A stretch of 64,000 nucleotides of DNA from NCBI GenBank assembly GCA_020846715.1, contig JADLDK010000028.1, forward strand, positions 60,059 through 124,058. Reading direction: 5' to 3'. A model generated the notes under the pieces. That model was not told the DNA's origin, did not search any database, and saw nothing but the letters and a program-made list of their open reading frames with translations. Within the stretch, counting starts at the first letter, position 1; each line of letters opens with the position of its first letter. Source of the stretch: Armatimonadota bacterium (GTDB lineage: Bacteria > Armatimonadota > UBA5829 > DSUL01). Below are positions 16,309 through 25,703 of the stretch, one piece after another. The position numbers and the translations under genes were made by a program.

Positions 16309-17499
16309 GTGGCTCTGCGAAATCCGCTGGCTACAAAGAACTTTCCAGTTGCGACCTACAGCCTTATAGCCTTCAACGTACTGCTGTGGTGGGGGTTGCT
16401 CGGGAGCAATATGCAGGACGAGATTTTTCCTGCGTACGCTCTGACGCCCCGGGATCCCGGGCTGTTGCAGATGTTCACGTCCATGTTTCTGCATCAGGGA
16501 TTCGGCCATCTCGCGGGAAACATGTTCTTCCTGTGGCTGTTTGGACGCAGGATCGAACTCGCGCTCGGGTCTGTTGAGTTTCTGATCTTCTACATTGGAA
16601 GCGGCTTTGCCGCCTCCATTATGCACCTCGCCATTGTCTTCGCCTTCCTGCCACCAGACGCTAAAACGCAGCATGTCGTCGGCGCTTCCGGCGCGATCGC
16701 CGGCATTCTCGGTGTCTATGCCATCCGCTATTACCGGGACTCTTTCAACCTGGGCGGCGTGCGGGTACCGGCATCCGTACTTCTGCTGGGCTGGCTTATG
16801 ATGCAGATGGTGCTCGGGATTTTGAGCCTTTACGTCCCGGAGATCAACCTGGGCATTGTGAAGCCACAGCTTGCCAGTATTGGTTACTGGGCGCACCTGG
16901 GCGGTTTCATCTTCGGAATGGGCTTTGCGCAAATGAGCCAGCTTGGACTGGAGGCGCGCAAAGAGTATCTGTTGTCCGATGCGCAGGAAGGCATGCGCCG
17001 CGGCACGCTGATGGATGTGGCGCGAGACTATGAAGAGTTGCTCGAGTGCGACCCGGAAGACCCGTTTGCCTACGCCGAACTTGGGCGCACGTGGTCTCTG
17101 CTGGGCGATCCGGAACAGGCTATCCCGTATTACGAGAAGGCTATCCGGCTGTACCTGACTGAGGACCGGACTGACCTGGCTGTGGAGCGCTTTCGGGAAA
17201 TGCGCGCGAGTTGGCCCGAGGCCATCCTGAGTCTCAAGCTACATTTTCGGATGGGGTGCAAGCTGGAAGAGATCGGTGAGTACGAAGAGGCTGTCACCGT
17301 TCTGGAACAGTTGTCCCACGCTGAAGCGCGCTCTGCGGAAGGGGAGATGGCGGCGCTGCGAGTGGGAGAGATCTATTTGTCCCGTCTACACCGCACGGAC
17401 GCTGCGATATCCGCCTTCAGGCGCTTTCTCCGCCTTTACCCCGACAGCCAATGGGCGCACTTTGCGGAGCAGTCACTCAACAAAGCCGGAGCTGAGTGA
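16309..17499 (+). CDS. Rhomboid-family intramembrane serine protease with C-terminal TPR domain
   Basis: A 396-residue membrane protein. Six or seven helices carry the rhomboid catalytic dyad Ser127 in GASGAIAG and His196 in YWAHLGGF. The HxxxN motif in FGHLAGNMFFL supplies the oxyanion Asn71. After residue 210 the protein turns soluble, with about four TPR-like repeats (YEELLECDPEDPFAYAELGRTWSLLGDPEQAIPYYEKAI onward). Rhomboids cut single-pass membrane proteins within the bilayer. The TPR tail probably recruits substrates or partners on the cytoplasmic side. The GTG start at 16309 gives the normal rhomboid N-terminus; the frame extends 30 codons further up. Confidence 0.9.
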   Translation: MALRNPLATKNFPVATYSLIAFNVLLWWGLLGSNMQDEIFPAYALTPRDPGLLQMFTSMFLHQGFGHLAGNMFFLWLFGRRIELALGSVEFLIFYIGSGFAASIMHLAIVFAFLPPDAKTQHVVGASGAIAGILGVYAIRYYRDSFNLGGVRVPASVLLLGWLMMQMVLGILSLYVPEINLGIVKPQLASIGYWAHLGGFIFGMGFAQMSQLGLEARKEYLLSDAQEGMRRGTLMDVARDYEELLECDPEDPFAYAELGRTWSLLGDPEQAIPYYEKAIRLYLTEDRTDLAVERFREMRASWPEAILSLKLHFRMGCKLEEIGEYEEAVTVLEQLSHAEARSAEGEMAALRVGEIYLSRLHRTDAAISAFRRFLRLYPDSQWAHFAEQSLNKAGAE

Positions 17500-17650
17500 G
17501 GCTGCGAGGCGCGCTGCTGGCAGGTTCCTCCTGACCATCTTTCGCGTAGAACGCTCATCAGACGCCAGCGCCTCTTTTCTGTAGCAGTGCGCCTGACTTC
17601 CATGCGGACTCGCAGGAGATTTTTCAGCGCAGGACTAAGCGGCTGACACG

Positions 17651-18457
17651 ATGTCAACAGAAGTCTCTCAGCACAGTGTTCTTCAACAGGTTCAGGACAC
17701 TCTGGACGCGTGTGGCGGCAGATGGTCAATAGCCGCAACTAATCTCTCTACCGGCGAAGAGGTGGCCGTCAGGGCAGATGAGACCTACTCCGCCGCCAGT
17801 GTGATTAAGACCTTTTTGTTGGGAGCGTTGCTGGGTGCGCGGGATGAGCGCCGGCTGGAGCTTTCGGACAAGGCGCGTCTGATGCCAGAAGACGTTGTGG
17901 GTGGCTCTGGAATTCTCTGTGAGCTGGAACCCGGGCACGAGTTCACCCTGCTGGAATTAGCCACGCTCATGATCGTGCTGAGCGACAACACTGCCACAAA
18001 TATGGTGATTGAAGCCGTGAGCCTGCCCTACATCGAGAGCTTCCTCGAGAGCAGCGGATTTTCACACACGAAGCTGCAGCGTAAGCTCTTCGATATGGAA
18101 GCCCGGGCGGCAGGAAGAGACAATCTGATTACGGCGCGTGAATCCGCGCTCATTTTTCAGAAGATCAAAGCGCACACGCTCACGCCCCTGTCGCCAGACT
18201 CATGCGAGTTAGCGCTCAATATTCTCCGGCGTCAGCAGCACAAGAACAAACTGCCGCACCTGCTGCCAAAGGACGCCATCGTCGCCAACAAACCCGGTTG
18301 GCTGGATGACGCCAGCCACGACGCGGGACTGGTGGAGTGCCCGAGTGGCTGCGTTTTCAGCCTGGCTATTCTTACGGCAGACTGGAACGATTCGGTCCAG
18401 GTGGAAAGCGCTATCGCTCACGCTTCCAGGGCGATTTACGACTACTTCGCGAGCTGA
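17651..18457 (+). CDS. Class A beta-lactamase-like serine hydrolase
   Basis: A 268-residue protein of the beta-lactamase2/PBP-like fold with S50-x-x-K53 (SVIK), S111-D-N113 and K214-P-G216 in place of the KTG triad. The Pro in the third motif and the lack of a signal peptide argue against a secreted resistance enzyme. A cytoplasmic esterase or amidase is more likely. An omega-loop Glu equivalent to Glu166 is not obvious; EARAAGRDN around 150-158 is the right region. The 3' end overlaps the convergent FAD oxidoreductase gene by 16 bases. Confidence 0.8.
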   Translation: MSTEVSQHSVLQQVQDTLDACGGRWSIAATNLSTGEEVAVRADETYSAASVIKTFLLGALLGARDERRLELSDKARLMPEDVVGGSGILCELEPGHEFTLLELATLMIVLSDNTATNMVIEAVSLPYIESFLESSGFSHTKLQRKLFDMEARAAGRDNLITARESALIFQKIKAHTLTPLSPDSCELALNILRRQQHKNKLPHLLPKDAIVANKPGWLDDASHDAGLVECPSGCVFSLAILTADWNDSVQVESAIAHASRAIYDYFAS

Positions 18458-19800
18458 CTCGTACCGGCGGACTCGACAGCCCTGCGGCGCACGCCGCCGG
18501 TCTGAATATGTTCGAGCACTTCAGCAGCCGCCTTTTCTCCCAGATCAACTGCAAAGTTCGTGCCCCTGTCCCACGGGTAAACGTGGCTCATACTGGCCCA
18601 GAACAACCCCGCAAGAGGAGTGGAGATGGCCGGGATAGACTGCGAGTGGTTGACTGGAACGATTGGCTGGGCGTATCTTTCCCGGTGCATCCATGCGCCA
18701 AGCAACCAGTCACGATGAAACGCGGGATTTACAGCAGCCAGAGCTGGCAGGAACCGCTCCAGAATCTCTTCGAGAGTCAGAGTGAAGTACTCGTGGTCGG
18801 CAGCGACATAGTCGCCGCAGTAGATCAGGCGCTGGCCGCCGTAATGGTCCGGACTGATGAAGTTGGTGTGCTCTACAACAGCGAGAAAGGGAAACTGACG
18901 CTTGGGAACATTCACCCAGTAGGCTCCGCCGGTAAGCGGACGGTCCAGGGCCAGCGTCACCACCACAGCCCCCAGAGACTGCAGTTGCCTTATCCCGGAG
19001 AGGTAGGCAGTCGGAAGATCCGGAGTCATCCGGCTAAACAACCCTGGAGACGTAGTTGACACCACAGCATCCACAGCATGTGAGTCTGTTCCGGCCCTTA
19101 CCAGCCAGCCGCCATCCGGGCCAGGCCGCAGCTCATCCACCAGCGTCCCCGGGAGCATTCGGGCTCCTTTTTCTTCTGCCGCACCAGCCAGAGCGTCCAC
19201 AAAGGCCTGAAAACCACCGGTGAAGTAACCGAGCCTGGGCGTACGCGCTTTGAATCGCGCCCACAACCAGGCCATGTTGACGTCCTCGTAGCTCTCGCCG
19301 AACTTCCCTTCCAGCAGCGGCTGAAGCAGGGCGTCAGTGGCGCGCGGACCAAACACGCGTCGGCTCCACCGCATAGCGGTAGTCTGCTCCAGAGCGCGCC
19401 AGTTGTTCACAGAGAACTTGAGGTACGCCAGAACGGCTCCAAAGCGCACCCGGTCAACAAGTGGCATTCCCGGGTACTTCAGTACGGCCGAGGGAGAATC
19501 CAGCGGGTACGTTTTTCCATGCCACCACTGCGTCGTCAATGGGCGGCGAAAAAAGAGGTGATCCGAAAAGCCAATCTCCTCCACCAGCCTTCGAATTTCT
19601 TTGTCCGATTCAAAAAGGTGGTGATAGAAGCGCTCGAGCGGCCAGTCCCACGACTTCTGCGTGAACCCGGAGGCCAGCCCTCCCAGAACAGGCGCCGCTT
19701 CGAAGACTGTCACGCTGTGTCCTTTTGACGCGAGGCGGTACGCACAGCTTAGCCCAGCAATTCCTCCGCCGATGACAGCAATTCGCGCGGGAGCGCTCAA
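18442..19800 (-). CDS. FAD-dependent amine oxidase/protoporphyrinogen oxidase-like protein
   Basis: A 452-residue flavoprotein. IAVIGGGIAGLSCAYRLASKGHSVTVFEA binds the FAD dinucleotide at the N-terminus, and a second FAD-contact segment lies near the C-terminus (LFWASMSHVYPWDRGTNFAVDLG). The QKSWDWPLERFYHHLFESD and YPLDSP segments are typical of the UDP-galactopyranose mutase/PPO-like group that sits in lipid-sugar clusters. Four-base overlap (ATGA) couples it to the UPF0104 membrane protein upstream, and a GT2 gene is divergently placed. A role in modifying a lipid-linked sugar or isoprenoid is inference. Confidence 0.82.
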   Translation of the reverse strand: MSAPARIAVIGGGIAGLSCAYRLASKGHSVTVFEAAPVLGGLASGFTQKSWDWPLERFYHHLFESDKEIRRLVEEIGFSDHLFFRRPLTTQWWHGKTYPLDSPSAVLKYPGMPLVDRVRFGAVLAYLKFSVNNWRALEQTTAMRWSRRVFGPRATDALLQPLLEGKFGESYEDVNMAWLWARFKARTPRLGYFTGGFQAFVDALAGAAEEKGARMLPGTLVDELRPGPDGGWLVRAGTDSHAVDAVVSTTSPGLFSRMTPDLPTAYLSGIRQLQSLGAVVVTLALDRPLTGGAYWVNVPKRQFPFLAVVEHTNFISPDHYGGQRLIYCGDYVAADHEYFTLTLEEILERFLPALAAVNPAFHRDWLLGAWMHRERYAQPIVPVNHSQSIPAISTPLAGLFWASMSHVYPWDRGTNFAVDLGEKAAAEVLEHIQTGGVRRRAVESAGTSQLAK

Positions 19801-20831
19801 GAGGAAACCTCCAACAACTCACCGGATGAAGCCTCTTCAGAGTCGTCCTCTTCACTGAAGGCTGCATCCGGAAAGGAGCGCGTCAGCACAACCGCCGCTA
19901 CCCACCCAGCCAGCGTAATCGGCAGCCACAGGACAACGTGCAGCACCAAAGTGAAACCAGCAGCCAGCGCATGCGCAACCCCAAAAGTCTGTAACAACGC
20001 AATCCCTGGCGCGTCGAACGTCCCCACATATCCCGGCGTGGACGGCAGCGTCGTGGCAAAGTTGGTGACAGCGACCATCAGCATCATCTGAACGAAGCTG
20101 ACATGCAAGTCTGAGAAAGCCTGCGAAATAAGAAAATAGGTGCTGGCTTCACACAGCCATGCCCCAAGAGACAATCCCAGGGCTGCGGCAATCGCGCCCG
20201 GACTCTGCAAAGACTGCAGCCCGGCCACAAACCGTTTTACCACCCCACGCACGCGCTCACGAAGCTTATCCGATAACAGAGTTTCGCACGCAATGTGATA
20301 GAGGCGGGTTAGAAAAGCTGGCTTTGCCGCTATGAGCACGAACGCAGCAAGCGCCATCACGCAGACCGCCCCGATTGCCGCTGCCATGCCCGTCCGATTT
20401 CCAAAAGTCGTCACAAGGGTCACAGTTGAGAAGAGAAAGACTATCATCACCAGAGCGTCAAACACCCGCTCCAGCACGATTGTCGCCAGCGTGGCTGATA
20501 CAGGCACACCCTCCCGGCGGCGCAGCGCATAGGCGCGCATAAACTCACCGGCTCTGGCGGGAAAAACATTGTTACCCATATATCCGAGCAGGAGAAGTCC
20601 GAAGATGACACCGACGCCGGGGCGAGTCAGGGGCCGCAGGAGAATCCGCCAGCGCCATGCCCGCAGCAGCATACCGCTGAAATAGACTGCCAGCGCCGGC
20701 GCGAGCCATACGTAGCGAGCTGTGGAGAGCGCCTCGCTCACCTGTCGCCACTGAAGCCCTCGGGCGGCTATATAGAGCATGGCCGCGCTGAGGAAAACGC
20801 CAATCCAGAGCTTTAGATGTTTTGCGGGCAT
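19797..20831 (-). CDS. UPF0104/LPG synthase-TM-like integral membrane protein (flippase-like)
   Basis: A 344-residue protein with eight or so membrane helices. It has the UPF0104 signatures LLRAWRWRILLRP, LLLGYMGNNVFPARAGEFMRAY and TLPSTPGYVGTFDAPGIALLQ. The family includes the membrane domain of lysylphosphatidylglycerol synthase and AglD-like proteins, and is often called a lipid flippase or transferase. The C-terminus is an acidic tail. It is the first gene of a two-gene operon with the FAD oxidoreductase. A divergent DPM1-like glycosyltransferase suggests a shared lipid-linked glycan pathway. Confidence 0.85.
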   Translation of the reverse strand: MPAKHLKLWIGVFLSAAMLYIAARGLQWRQVSEALSTARYVWLAPALAVYFSGMLLRAWRWRILLRPLTRPGVGVIFGLLLLGYMGNNVFPARAGEFMRAYALRRREGVPVSATLATIVLERVFDALVMIVFLFSTVTLVTTFGNRTGMAAAIGAVCVMALAAFVLIAAKPAFLTRLYHIACETLLSDKLRERVRGVVKRFVAGLQSLQSPGAIAAALGLSLGAWLCEASTYFLISQAFSDLHVSFVQMMLMVAVTNFATTLPSTPGYVGTFDAPGIALLQTFGVAHALAAGFTLVLHVVLWLPITLAGWVAAVVLTRSFPDAAFSEEDDSEEASSGELLEVSS

Positions 20832-20901
20832 GATTGACAGAGAGGATCGGACAGCGCCTGCCAGCAGCTTTCGGGCGCAGCTTGCCTGCGGTCAGGTTAG
20901 A

Positions 20902-20921
20902 TCAGAGACAACGATCTCTGA
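20902..20921. promoter_or_regulatory. 7-6-7 inverted repeat in a divergent promoter region
   Basis: TCAGAGA and TCTCTGA flank a 6-base centre. The repeat lies between the divergent flippase and GT2 genes, 71 bases upstream of the former. It could be an operator serving both sides. No T-run follows on either strand. A TATGAT box at about 20994 is a weak -10 candidate for the GT2 gene. Confidence 0.4.
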
Positions 20922-21110
20922 CAGCAGATCTCACTCTCACCTTCCCCAGTATGTTGCTCGAATCTACGCATTTCCGCACCGGCAGATTTCAGCTATGATA
21001 GCGGGAGAGTTGCTTTGAGCGCGCGTCTCAATCACAGGAAAGGGTCCGATATCCTCCGCACCTGACGAACAGAGCGCTCACGATCGCCGCAGCGCCTGAG
21101 GGAAAGATGA

Positions 21111-21887
21111 ATGCGACCTGGAGCTTTTACACCGGAGTCTAGACTGACAGAACTCTCGTACTTTTTCCCAGCCCACAACGAAGAGGCGAACATTGAGGCC
21201 ATGGTTCGTGCGGCTCTTCTTATCCTTCCCTCAGTCGCCGATGTTTTTGAGGTAATAGTCGTCAACGACGGCAGTAGCGATCGAACGCTGGAAATCGCCC
21301 AGAAGCTCTCTGAACAGCATCCGAATGTGCGCGTAGTCAATCACCCGGTCAATCGCGGCTACGGCGCTGCCCTGAAAAGCGGTTTTGAAGCTGCAAAGTA
21401 TGAATGGACTTTCTTCACTGATGGCGACCAGCAGTTTGACCTTTCCGAGCTAAACCACCTGCTGCAAGCCCTCGGCCCGGGTACGGACGCCGTAGTCGGC
21501 TACCGTCTGAAACGGCGTGATCCGCGCCACCGGGCGCTTAACGCTTATCTGTACAAGACGCTCATCCGTATTTTGTTCGGGTTAAAGATCCGGGATATTG
21601 ACTGCGCGTTCAAACTCATTCGCACTTCCGCAATCAAGTCCGTGCCTTTGAAGAGCGACGGCGCGTTGATCAGTGCAGAGCTCCTGATCCGTCTGAAGAA
21701 ACGGGGCGCTGTCATACGCGAAGTTGGCGTCAACCACTACCCACGCGTCGCCGGTGAACAATCCGGAGCGAATCTGAAAGTCATTATGCGCATGTTTCGA
21801 GAGCTCTTTGCGCTGGCCGGTGAACTCAAGCGGGAAGAGGCCACGTCAGCGCAGGATTCCTCAACTACCAGCGCCTCAGACCACTAG
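21111..21887 (+). CDS. Family 2 glycosyltransferase, dolichol-phosphate mannose synthase-like
   Basis: A 258-residue soluble GT-A enzyme. It shows FFPAHNEEANIEAMV, the nucleotide-binding VVNDGSSDRT, NRGYGAALKSGF, and a DxD-type FFTDGDQQFDL, followed by DIDCAFKLIR and QSGANLKVI. This is the DPM1/DPG synthase pattern, which moves a sugar from a nucleotide donor to polyprenyl phosphate at the inner membrane. There are no C-terminal membrane helices. Its neighbours are a flippase-like protein and an FAD oxidoreductase on the other strand. The start has GAGGG upstream. Confidence 0.92.
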   Translation: MRPGAFTPESRLTELSYFFPAHNEEANIEAMVRAALLILPSVADVFEVIVVNDGSSDRTLEIAQKLSEQHPNVRVVNHPVNRGYGAALKSGFEAAKYEWTFFTDGDQQFDLSELNHLLQALGPGTDAVVGYRLKRRDPRHRALNAYLYKTLIRILFGLKIRDIDCAFKLIRTSAIKSVPLKSDGALISAELLIRLKKRGAVIREVGVNHYPRVAGEQSGANLKVIMRMFRELFALAGELKREEATSAQDSSTTSASDH

Positions 21888-23155
21888 GCGCTGATTCCAA
21901 GAGCTTTGAGCACAATGTCTTCCGATTTCGCCGTGATCATCTGATAGCCGTAGAGTTTGTAGGCTTCCTCCACCTCATAGCCGCCCTCTGGAAACGCTCT
22001 GGCATCGGGGAGATATCCGATGTTGCCGTTCGTGTAAGCTGTAACCATCACGGGAGCCGGCCGGCTGTTTTCCTTGATGTGGCTGGCGTATGTGGAGAAA
22101 GCTTCCGCCCCAATCCAGACGATTTCGAAGACGGATTGCTGCGGACTCATCAGACGGACTCCCCCAATCTCCATTTCGATTTCCCTGCGCCGCGCATCCC
22201 GTGAGTTTTCAAGAACGGCGTTGGACCAGGCGGCATCCAGCTTATCCATCCACTGCCACTCGGATTTGGGACGGCTCTGAATACGCGCCAGAAGCGCCTG
22301 AAGCTCGGCTTCACTCGGAGGCATCTCCACGGGGAGAGCCACTGTCTCACGCCAGTTCTCGAAAGCCCCTTCAACCGGACGGGCTTTGGCAAGAGCGGCA
22401 TGCACGGCATCAGTTGCTTTTGCAGCCACTACATCTACGGTCTCATAGGTGTCGCGCGTGAACGGATTCACGTCTCCCGAGCACCCCTGCAGAAACAGTG
22501 CGGGCGCGTTGAACTCCGCTTCCAGAGAACGCGCGGCGCGGCCAGGCCAGTCCCCTGTTATCAGACGGTTGTCCGCACCCATGCACACCCCGTGGCAGCC
22601 ATAGTTGAAGATGGTCGCCATCACTTCCCCGTCAGGGCGCTTCAGTTGAGCGGCGACAAGCTCTGGCTCGGTGTGACCGTCCGGATTCAGCTCGTGCAGC
22701 AGGCCACGAGGGGAAGGTTTACGGCGGTTGACTCCAAGGCCGGACGAAGCGGCGCCGACGGAAAGCAGGCACTCCTGCCGGCTCTGACCAGCCTCCAGGA
22801 TACACTGCGAGATCGATTCAATGAGAAAGTCCTGATACTCTGGTGATGGAGTCCCGCAAAGACGGAGATACTGAACTGCCGGGCCGCCGTGCGTATGAGT
22901 GCAACTGAGGATCATATCCTCGGGGCGATAACCGGCGCTTGCGACGCTTTCCCGGATGCGCTGGACCTGATCGTCCTCCAGACTGAGAATTTCGATAGAG
23001 CAGATCGCCACCTGACGCCCGTCCTGCTCCAGGGATACACAGCGCACCCAGATGTCATCGTGCACACCCTGCATCGGCTGTTCGCGAAAACCATACCCGG
23101 ACATCTCCACTGTCCGATCCGGTGTAATCTTGCGCTTTGCCACTCCAGCTTTCAC
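21884..23155 (-). CDS. Neutral/alkaline ceramidase-like hydrolase (N-terminal domain family)
   Basis: A 423-residue protein without a signal peptide. GVAKRKITP, MSGYGFREQPMQGVHDDIWVRCV and SCTHTHGGP, with the later NYGCHGVCMGADNRLITGDWPG and LFLQGCSGDVNP, match the zinc-binding core of the neutral ceramidase family. The two His-rich motifs provide metal ligands. It lacks the C-terminal Ig-like domain of true ceramidases, so the natural substrate may be another amide. The GTG start at 23155 places it seven bases after the symporter stop; ATG 23200 would overlap that gene. It shares an operon with a Na+/solute symporter, which could import the substrate or product. Confidence 0.82.
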   Translation of the reverse strand: MKAGVAKRKITPDRTVEMSGYGFREQPMQGVHDDIWVRCVSLEQDGRQVAICSIEILSLEDDQVQRIRESVASAGYRPEDMILSCTHTHGGPAVQYLRLCGTPSPEYQDFLIESISQCILEAGQSRQECLLSVGAASSGLGVNRRKPSPRGLLHELNPDGHTEPELVAAQLKRPDGEVMATIFNYGCHGVCMGADNRLITGDWPGRAARSLEAEFNAPALFLQGCSGDVNPFTRDTYETVDVVAAKATDAVHAALAKARPVEGAFENWRETVALPVEMPPSEAELQALLARIQSRPKSEWQWMDKLDAAWSNAVLENSRDARRREIEMEIGGVRLMSPQQSVFEIVWIGAEAFSTYASHIKENSRPAPVMVTAYTNGNIGYLPDARAFPEGGYEVEEAYKLYGYQMITAKSEDIVLKALGISA

Positions 23156-23162
23156 CGCTGTC

Positions 23163-24872
23163 TCACTTTCCAATCTGTCCCAGACCAACCAGTATGCCAA
23201 GGACCGCCAGGCATACCAGCGCGGTCACAATGAATCCGCCCCAGTGGACGAGCTTTGGATGCTTCGTCTCCCAGGGATGCGCCTGTGTCTCACCTGCGTA
23301 TATCACGGGAACGCCAGCCTCTGTCAAACGGCCTTCCTGCCCCACCGGCGTTGTTATCAGCAGATAGAAGCGGTCCAGCTTTGAGGCAGGCTCCGGGCGC
23401 GTGAGCACGCTCACAATAACAAACACAGCAATGCCAACCGGCAGATAGCGCAGCGCCAGCGCCGGAAGGTTCTTTGGCCCGGCGAACTGCCCAAGCCACA
23501 GGGGCGCATCAGCCATGTGAGAGGCGACCAGCTTTCCCGCCGGTCCCAGAGTTGCCCACAACACCAGCATCACGACAAAAGCCGCCCACGCTCCCGGAAC
23601 GTTGGCGCGCTTCCAGACAGTGCCCCCCCAGATCAGAACACCCGTGAGTGTGGTGACTCCCCAGAACAGCGTGACTGCCTGAGCCACGCTTCCGAGAGAA
23701 CTCGCTACCAGAACACCCGCCGCCACCACTACCAGCCCCGCAAAGCGCCCGACCAGCAAGACCTGCCTGTCCGACGCATGGGGGCGCAGGAGAGTTCTGT
23801 ACAGATTATGAGAAGCAAGCGCGGAAGCGGCCACCATAAACGCGCTCAGACTCGACATTTGCGCAGCGAGAACGGCGGCTATCATCAGTCCCGTAAATCC
23901 CTCCGGCAGCAGGCGCGCAATCGCCCATCCGAACGCGTTCTCCCGGTGCTGCTGAACGAGACCTCCGACTGCGGGATCCTGGGCGACTATGGCAGCCACG
24001 ATCAGGCCGGTGAACACCCAGCCCATCGCGCAGAAGCGTTTGATCATGTTGCCGTAGGTGTAGCCTACGCGCCCCTCAAACTCGGATTTGCCCGTTGCGA
24101 AGACTTCCATAGCGCTCGGCTGAGCGACAATGCCGAGCAGATTCATAACAAAGCCGGCGGCAATCCAGGCGGGCGTCAACTCCTCCAGAGCCGTGAGGCG
24201 GAACATGTGCTCGGGAAGGGCGTGGTGAAGCCCAGAAAACCCGCCTATCTGGTGCAGTCCGAACGGGACCAACAGAAGCGACATCACGACAATCAACAGG
24301 CCTTGAACAGATTCCGTGACGACCGTGGCGATGAGTCCGCCCGCGAATCCGTAAGCGACAAACACCAGCGTCATCACCAGGATTGCGCCCATCTGACTGA
24401 CGCGGCCGCCCGACACTGCCTCTGCGATGGTTGCCGTACCTTTCAACATAGCCGCGATTGTGACCACGAAGGTCATCACCCCCATACACGCATACAGCAC
24501 AGCGAGACCATGGCTGTAGCGCGCGCGAAAGAAGTCGGCCGTGGTAAGAAAGCGGGATCGGCGGAAAAAGGGCGCCATAATCCAGAAGAACGGGGTAACC
24601 AGCAGATAGACGTACGTGTACCATACACCCGAGAGTCCGTGCTGGAAGGATGCGCCTGTGACGTTGACCGGATCGTCCGCGTGCGTACCGGTTCCCAGCG
24701 CGTGCATCATCATGAAGAACTTATTGAAGCGACGACCACCCGCGAAGTAGTCTCCCGCGCTACGAACCTTGACAGCCTGATAGATACCCAGAAAGGCGAT
24801 GGCTGCAAGATAGAGCACAATGACGGCTATGTCTACAGTGGCGATTCGATAGGTCACGGCAATGCTGAGCAA
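23163..24872 (-). CDS. Sodium:solute symporter (SSS family)
   Basis: A 569-residue inner-membrane protein with about 13-14 hydrophobic segments. SAGDYFAGGRRFNKFFMMMHALGTGTHADDPVNVTGASFQHGLSGVWYTY is the SSS N-terminal signature with the first Na+/substrate region, and AEAVSGGRVSQMGAILVMTLVFVAYGFAGGLIATVVTESVQGLLIV the next. Family members carry sugars, amino acids, proline or pantothenate with Na+. The start is a TTG, with a GTG five codons later as an alternative. It is the first gene of an operon with the ceramidase-like hydrolase and is divergent from the osmoprotectant ABC genes. The substrate is not predictable. Confidence 0.9.
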   Translation of the reverse strand: MLSIAVTYRIATVDIAVIVLYLAAIAFLGIYQAVKVRSAGDYFAGGRRFNKFFMMMHALGTGTHADDPVNVTGASFQHGLSGVWYTYVYLLVTPFFWIMAPFFRRSRFLTTADFFRARYSHGLAVLYACMGVMTFVVTIAAMLKGTATIAEAVSGGRVSQMGAILVMTLVFVAYGFAGGLIATVVTESVQGLLIVVMSLLLVPFGLHQIGGFSGLHHALPEHMFRLTALEELTPAWIAAGFVMNLLGIVAQPSAMEVFATGKSEFEGRVGYTYGNMIKRFCAMGWVFTGLIVAAIVAQDPAVGGLVQQHRENAFGWAIARLLPEGFTGLMIAAVLAAQMSSLSAFMVAASALASHNLYRTLLRPHASDRQVLLVGRFAGLVVVAAGVLVASSLGSVAQAVTLFWGVTTLTGVLIWGGTVWKRANVPGAWAAFVVMLVLWATLGPAGKLVASHMADAPLWLGQFAGPKNLPALALRYLPVGIAVFVIVSVLTRPEPASKLDRFYLLITTPVGQEGRLTEAGVPVIYAGETQAHPWETKHPKLVHWGGFIVTALVCLAVLGILVGLGQIGK

Positions 24873-24959
24873 TTCTGCACAGCGCAGCGCTGCTCCTCTG
24901 TGAACCGTGAGGAGCCAGGTGCCTCTGAAAAGAAGACTCAGAGACAGGAGGATGAGCTT

Positions 24960-25703
24960 TTGGCCGCTATCATAGAACTCAGAGGAGCATCAAAGACTTT
25001 CGACGATACACCAGCGCTGCACCCAACGGATCTGACCTTTGAGCGGAGCAGGACAACGGCGCTGATTGGGCCGAGCGGGTGCGGAAAATCCACGCTGTTG
25101 CGGCTGATTGTGGGCCTTCTCAGTCCGAGCGCCGGTGATGTTCTGTTCGAGGGAGAACGGCTGTCAGATGACAACTTGCTCCAGATACGCCGCAGGATGG
25201 GATATGTGATCCAGGACGGAGGACTCTTCCCACACCTCAGCGCGCGCCAGAATGTAATGCTGATGCCCAACCATCTTCACCTCGACAGCGCGGAAATGAA
25301 GCAGCGCTTAGGTGAGCTTTGCGAACTGACGCATCTCCCAGAAGATGCGCTGGAGCGATATCCGGTGGAGCTATCAGGAGGGCAACGGCAGAGGGTGAGC
25401 CTGATGAGGGCGCTCATGCTGAAGCCTGACGTTCTGCTTCTGGATGAACCGCTCGCAGCGCTCGATCCACTCGTGCGCACCTCGCTTCAGACACAACTGA
25501 AAGAGATTTTTCAGCGTCTGCGTCAAACTGTGATTATGGTCACTCACGACATGGCGGAGGCTGCGTATCTAGCAGACACTATCGTGTTACTCGACAGCGG
25601 GCGCATTGTTCAGAGCGGATCGTTCCAGGACTTGCGCGAGCGTCCGGCGGCGCCATTCGTCTCCGAGTTCATTAGCGCTCAGAGAGCTCTGGTGCAGATT
25701 TGA
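24960..25703 (+). CDS. Osmoprotectant/glycine betaine-type ABC transporter ATPase
   Basis: A 247-residue ATPase of the OpuCA/ProV type. Walker A GPSGCGKST, Q-loop VIQDGGLFPHL, signature LSGGQRQRVS, Walker B VLLLDEPLAALDP and H-loop VTHDM are all intact. No CBS domains follow. The frame runs open to 23517, but that stretch is the antisense of the symporter. TTG 24960, eight bases after AGGAGG, gives the true start. Its stop overlaps the TTG start of the permease gene, so translation is coupled. The set resembles OpuC, YehZYXW and related quaternary amine importers. Confidence 0.9.
   Translation: MAAIIELRGASKTFDDTPALHPTDLTFERSRTTALIGPSGCGKSTLLRLIVGLLSPSAGDVLFEGERLSDDNLLQIRRRMGYVIQDGGLFPHLSARQNVMLMPNHLHLDSAEMKQRLGELCELTHLPEDALERYPVELSGGQRQRVSLMRALMLKPDVLLLDEPLAALDPLVRTSLQTQLKEIFQRLRQTVIMVTHDMAEAAYLADTIVLLDSGRIVQSGSFQDLRERPAAPFVSEFISAQRALVQI

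Noticed and set aside
23517..24959. Upstream extension of the ABC ATPase frame to a 728-residue protein
   Set aside because: The added 481 residues are antisense to the sodium symporter, rich in His, Arg and Gln, and resemble no protein. TTG 24960 with AGGAGG is a much better start.
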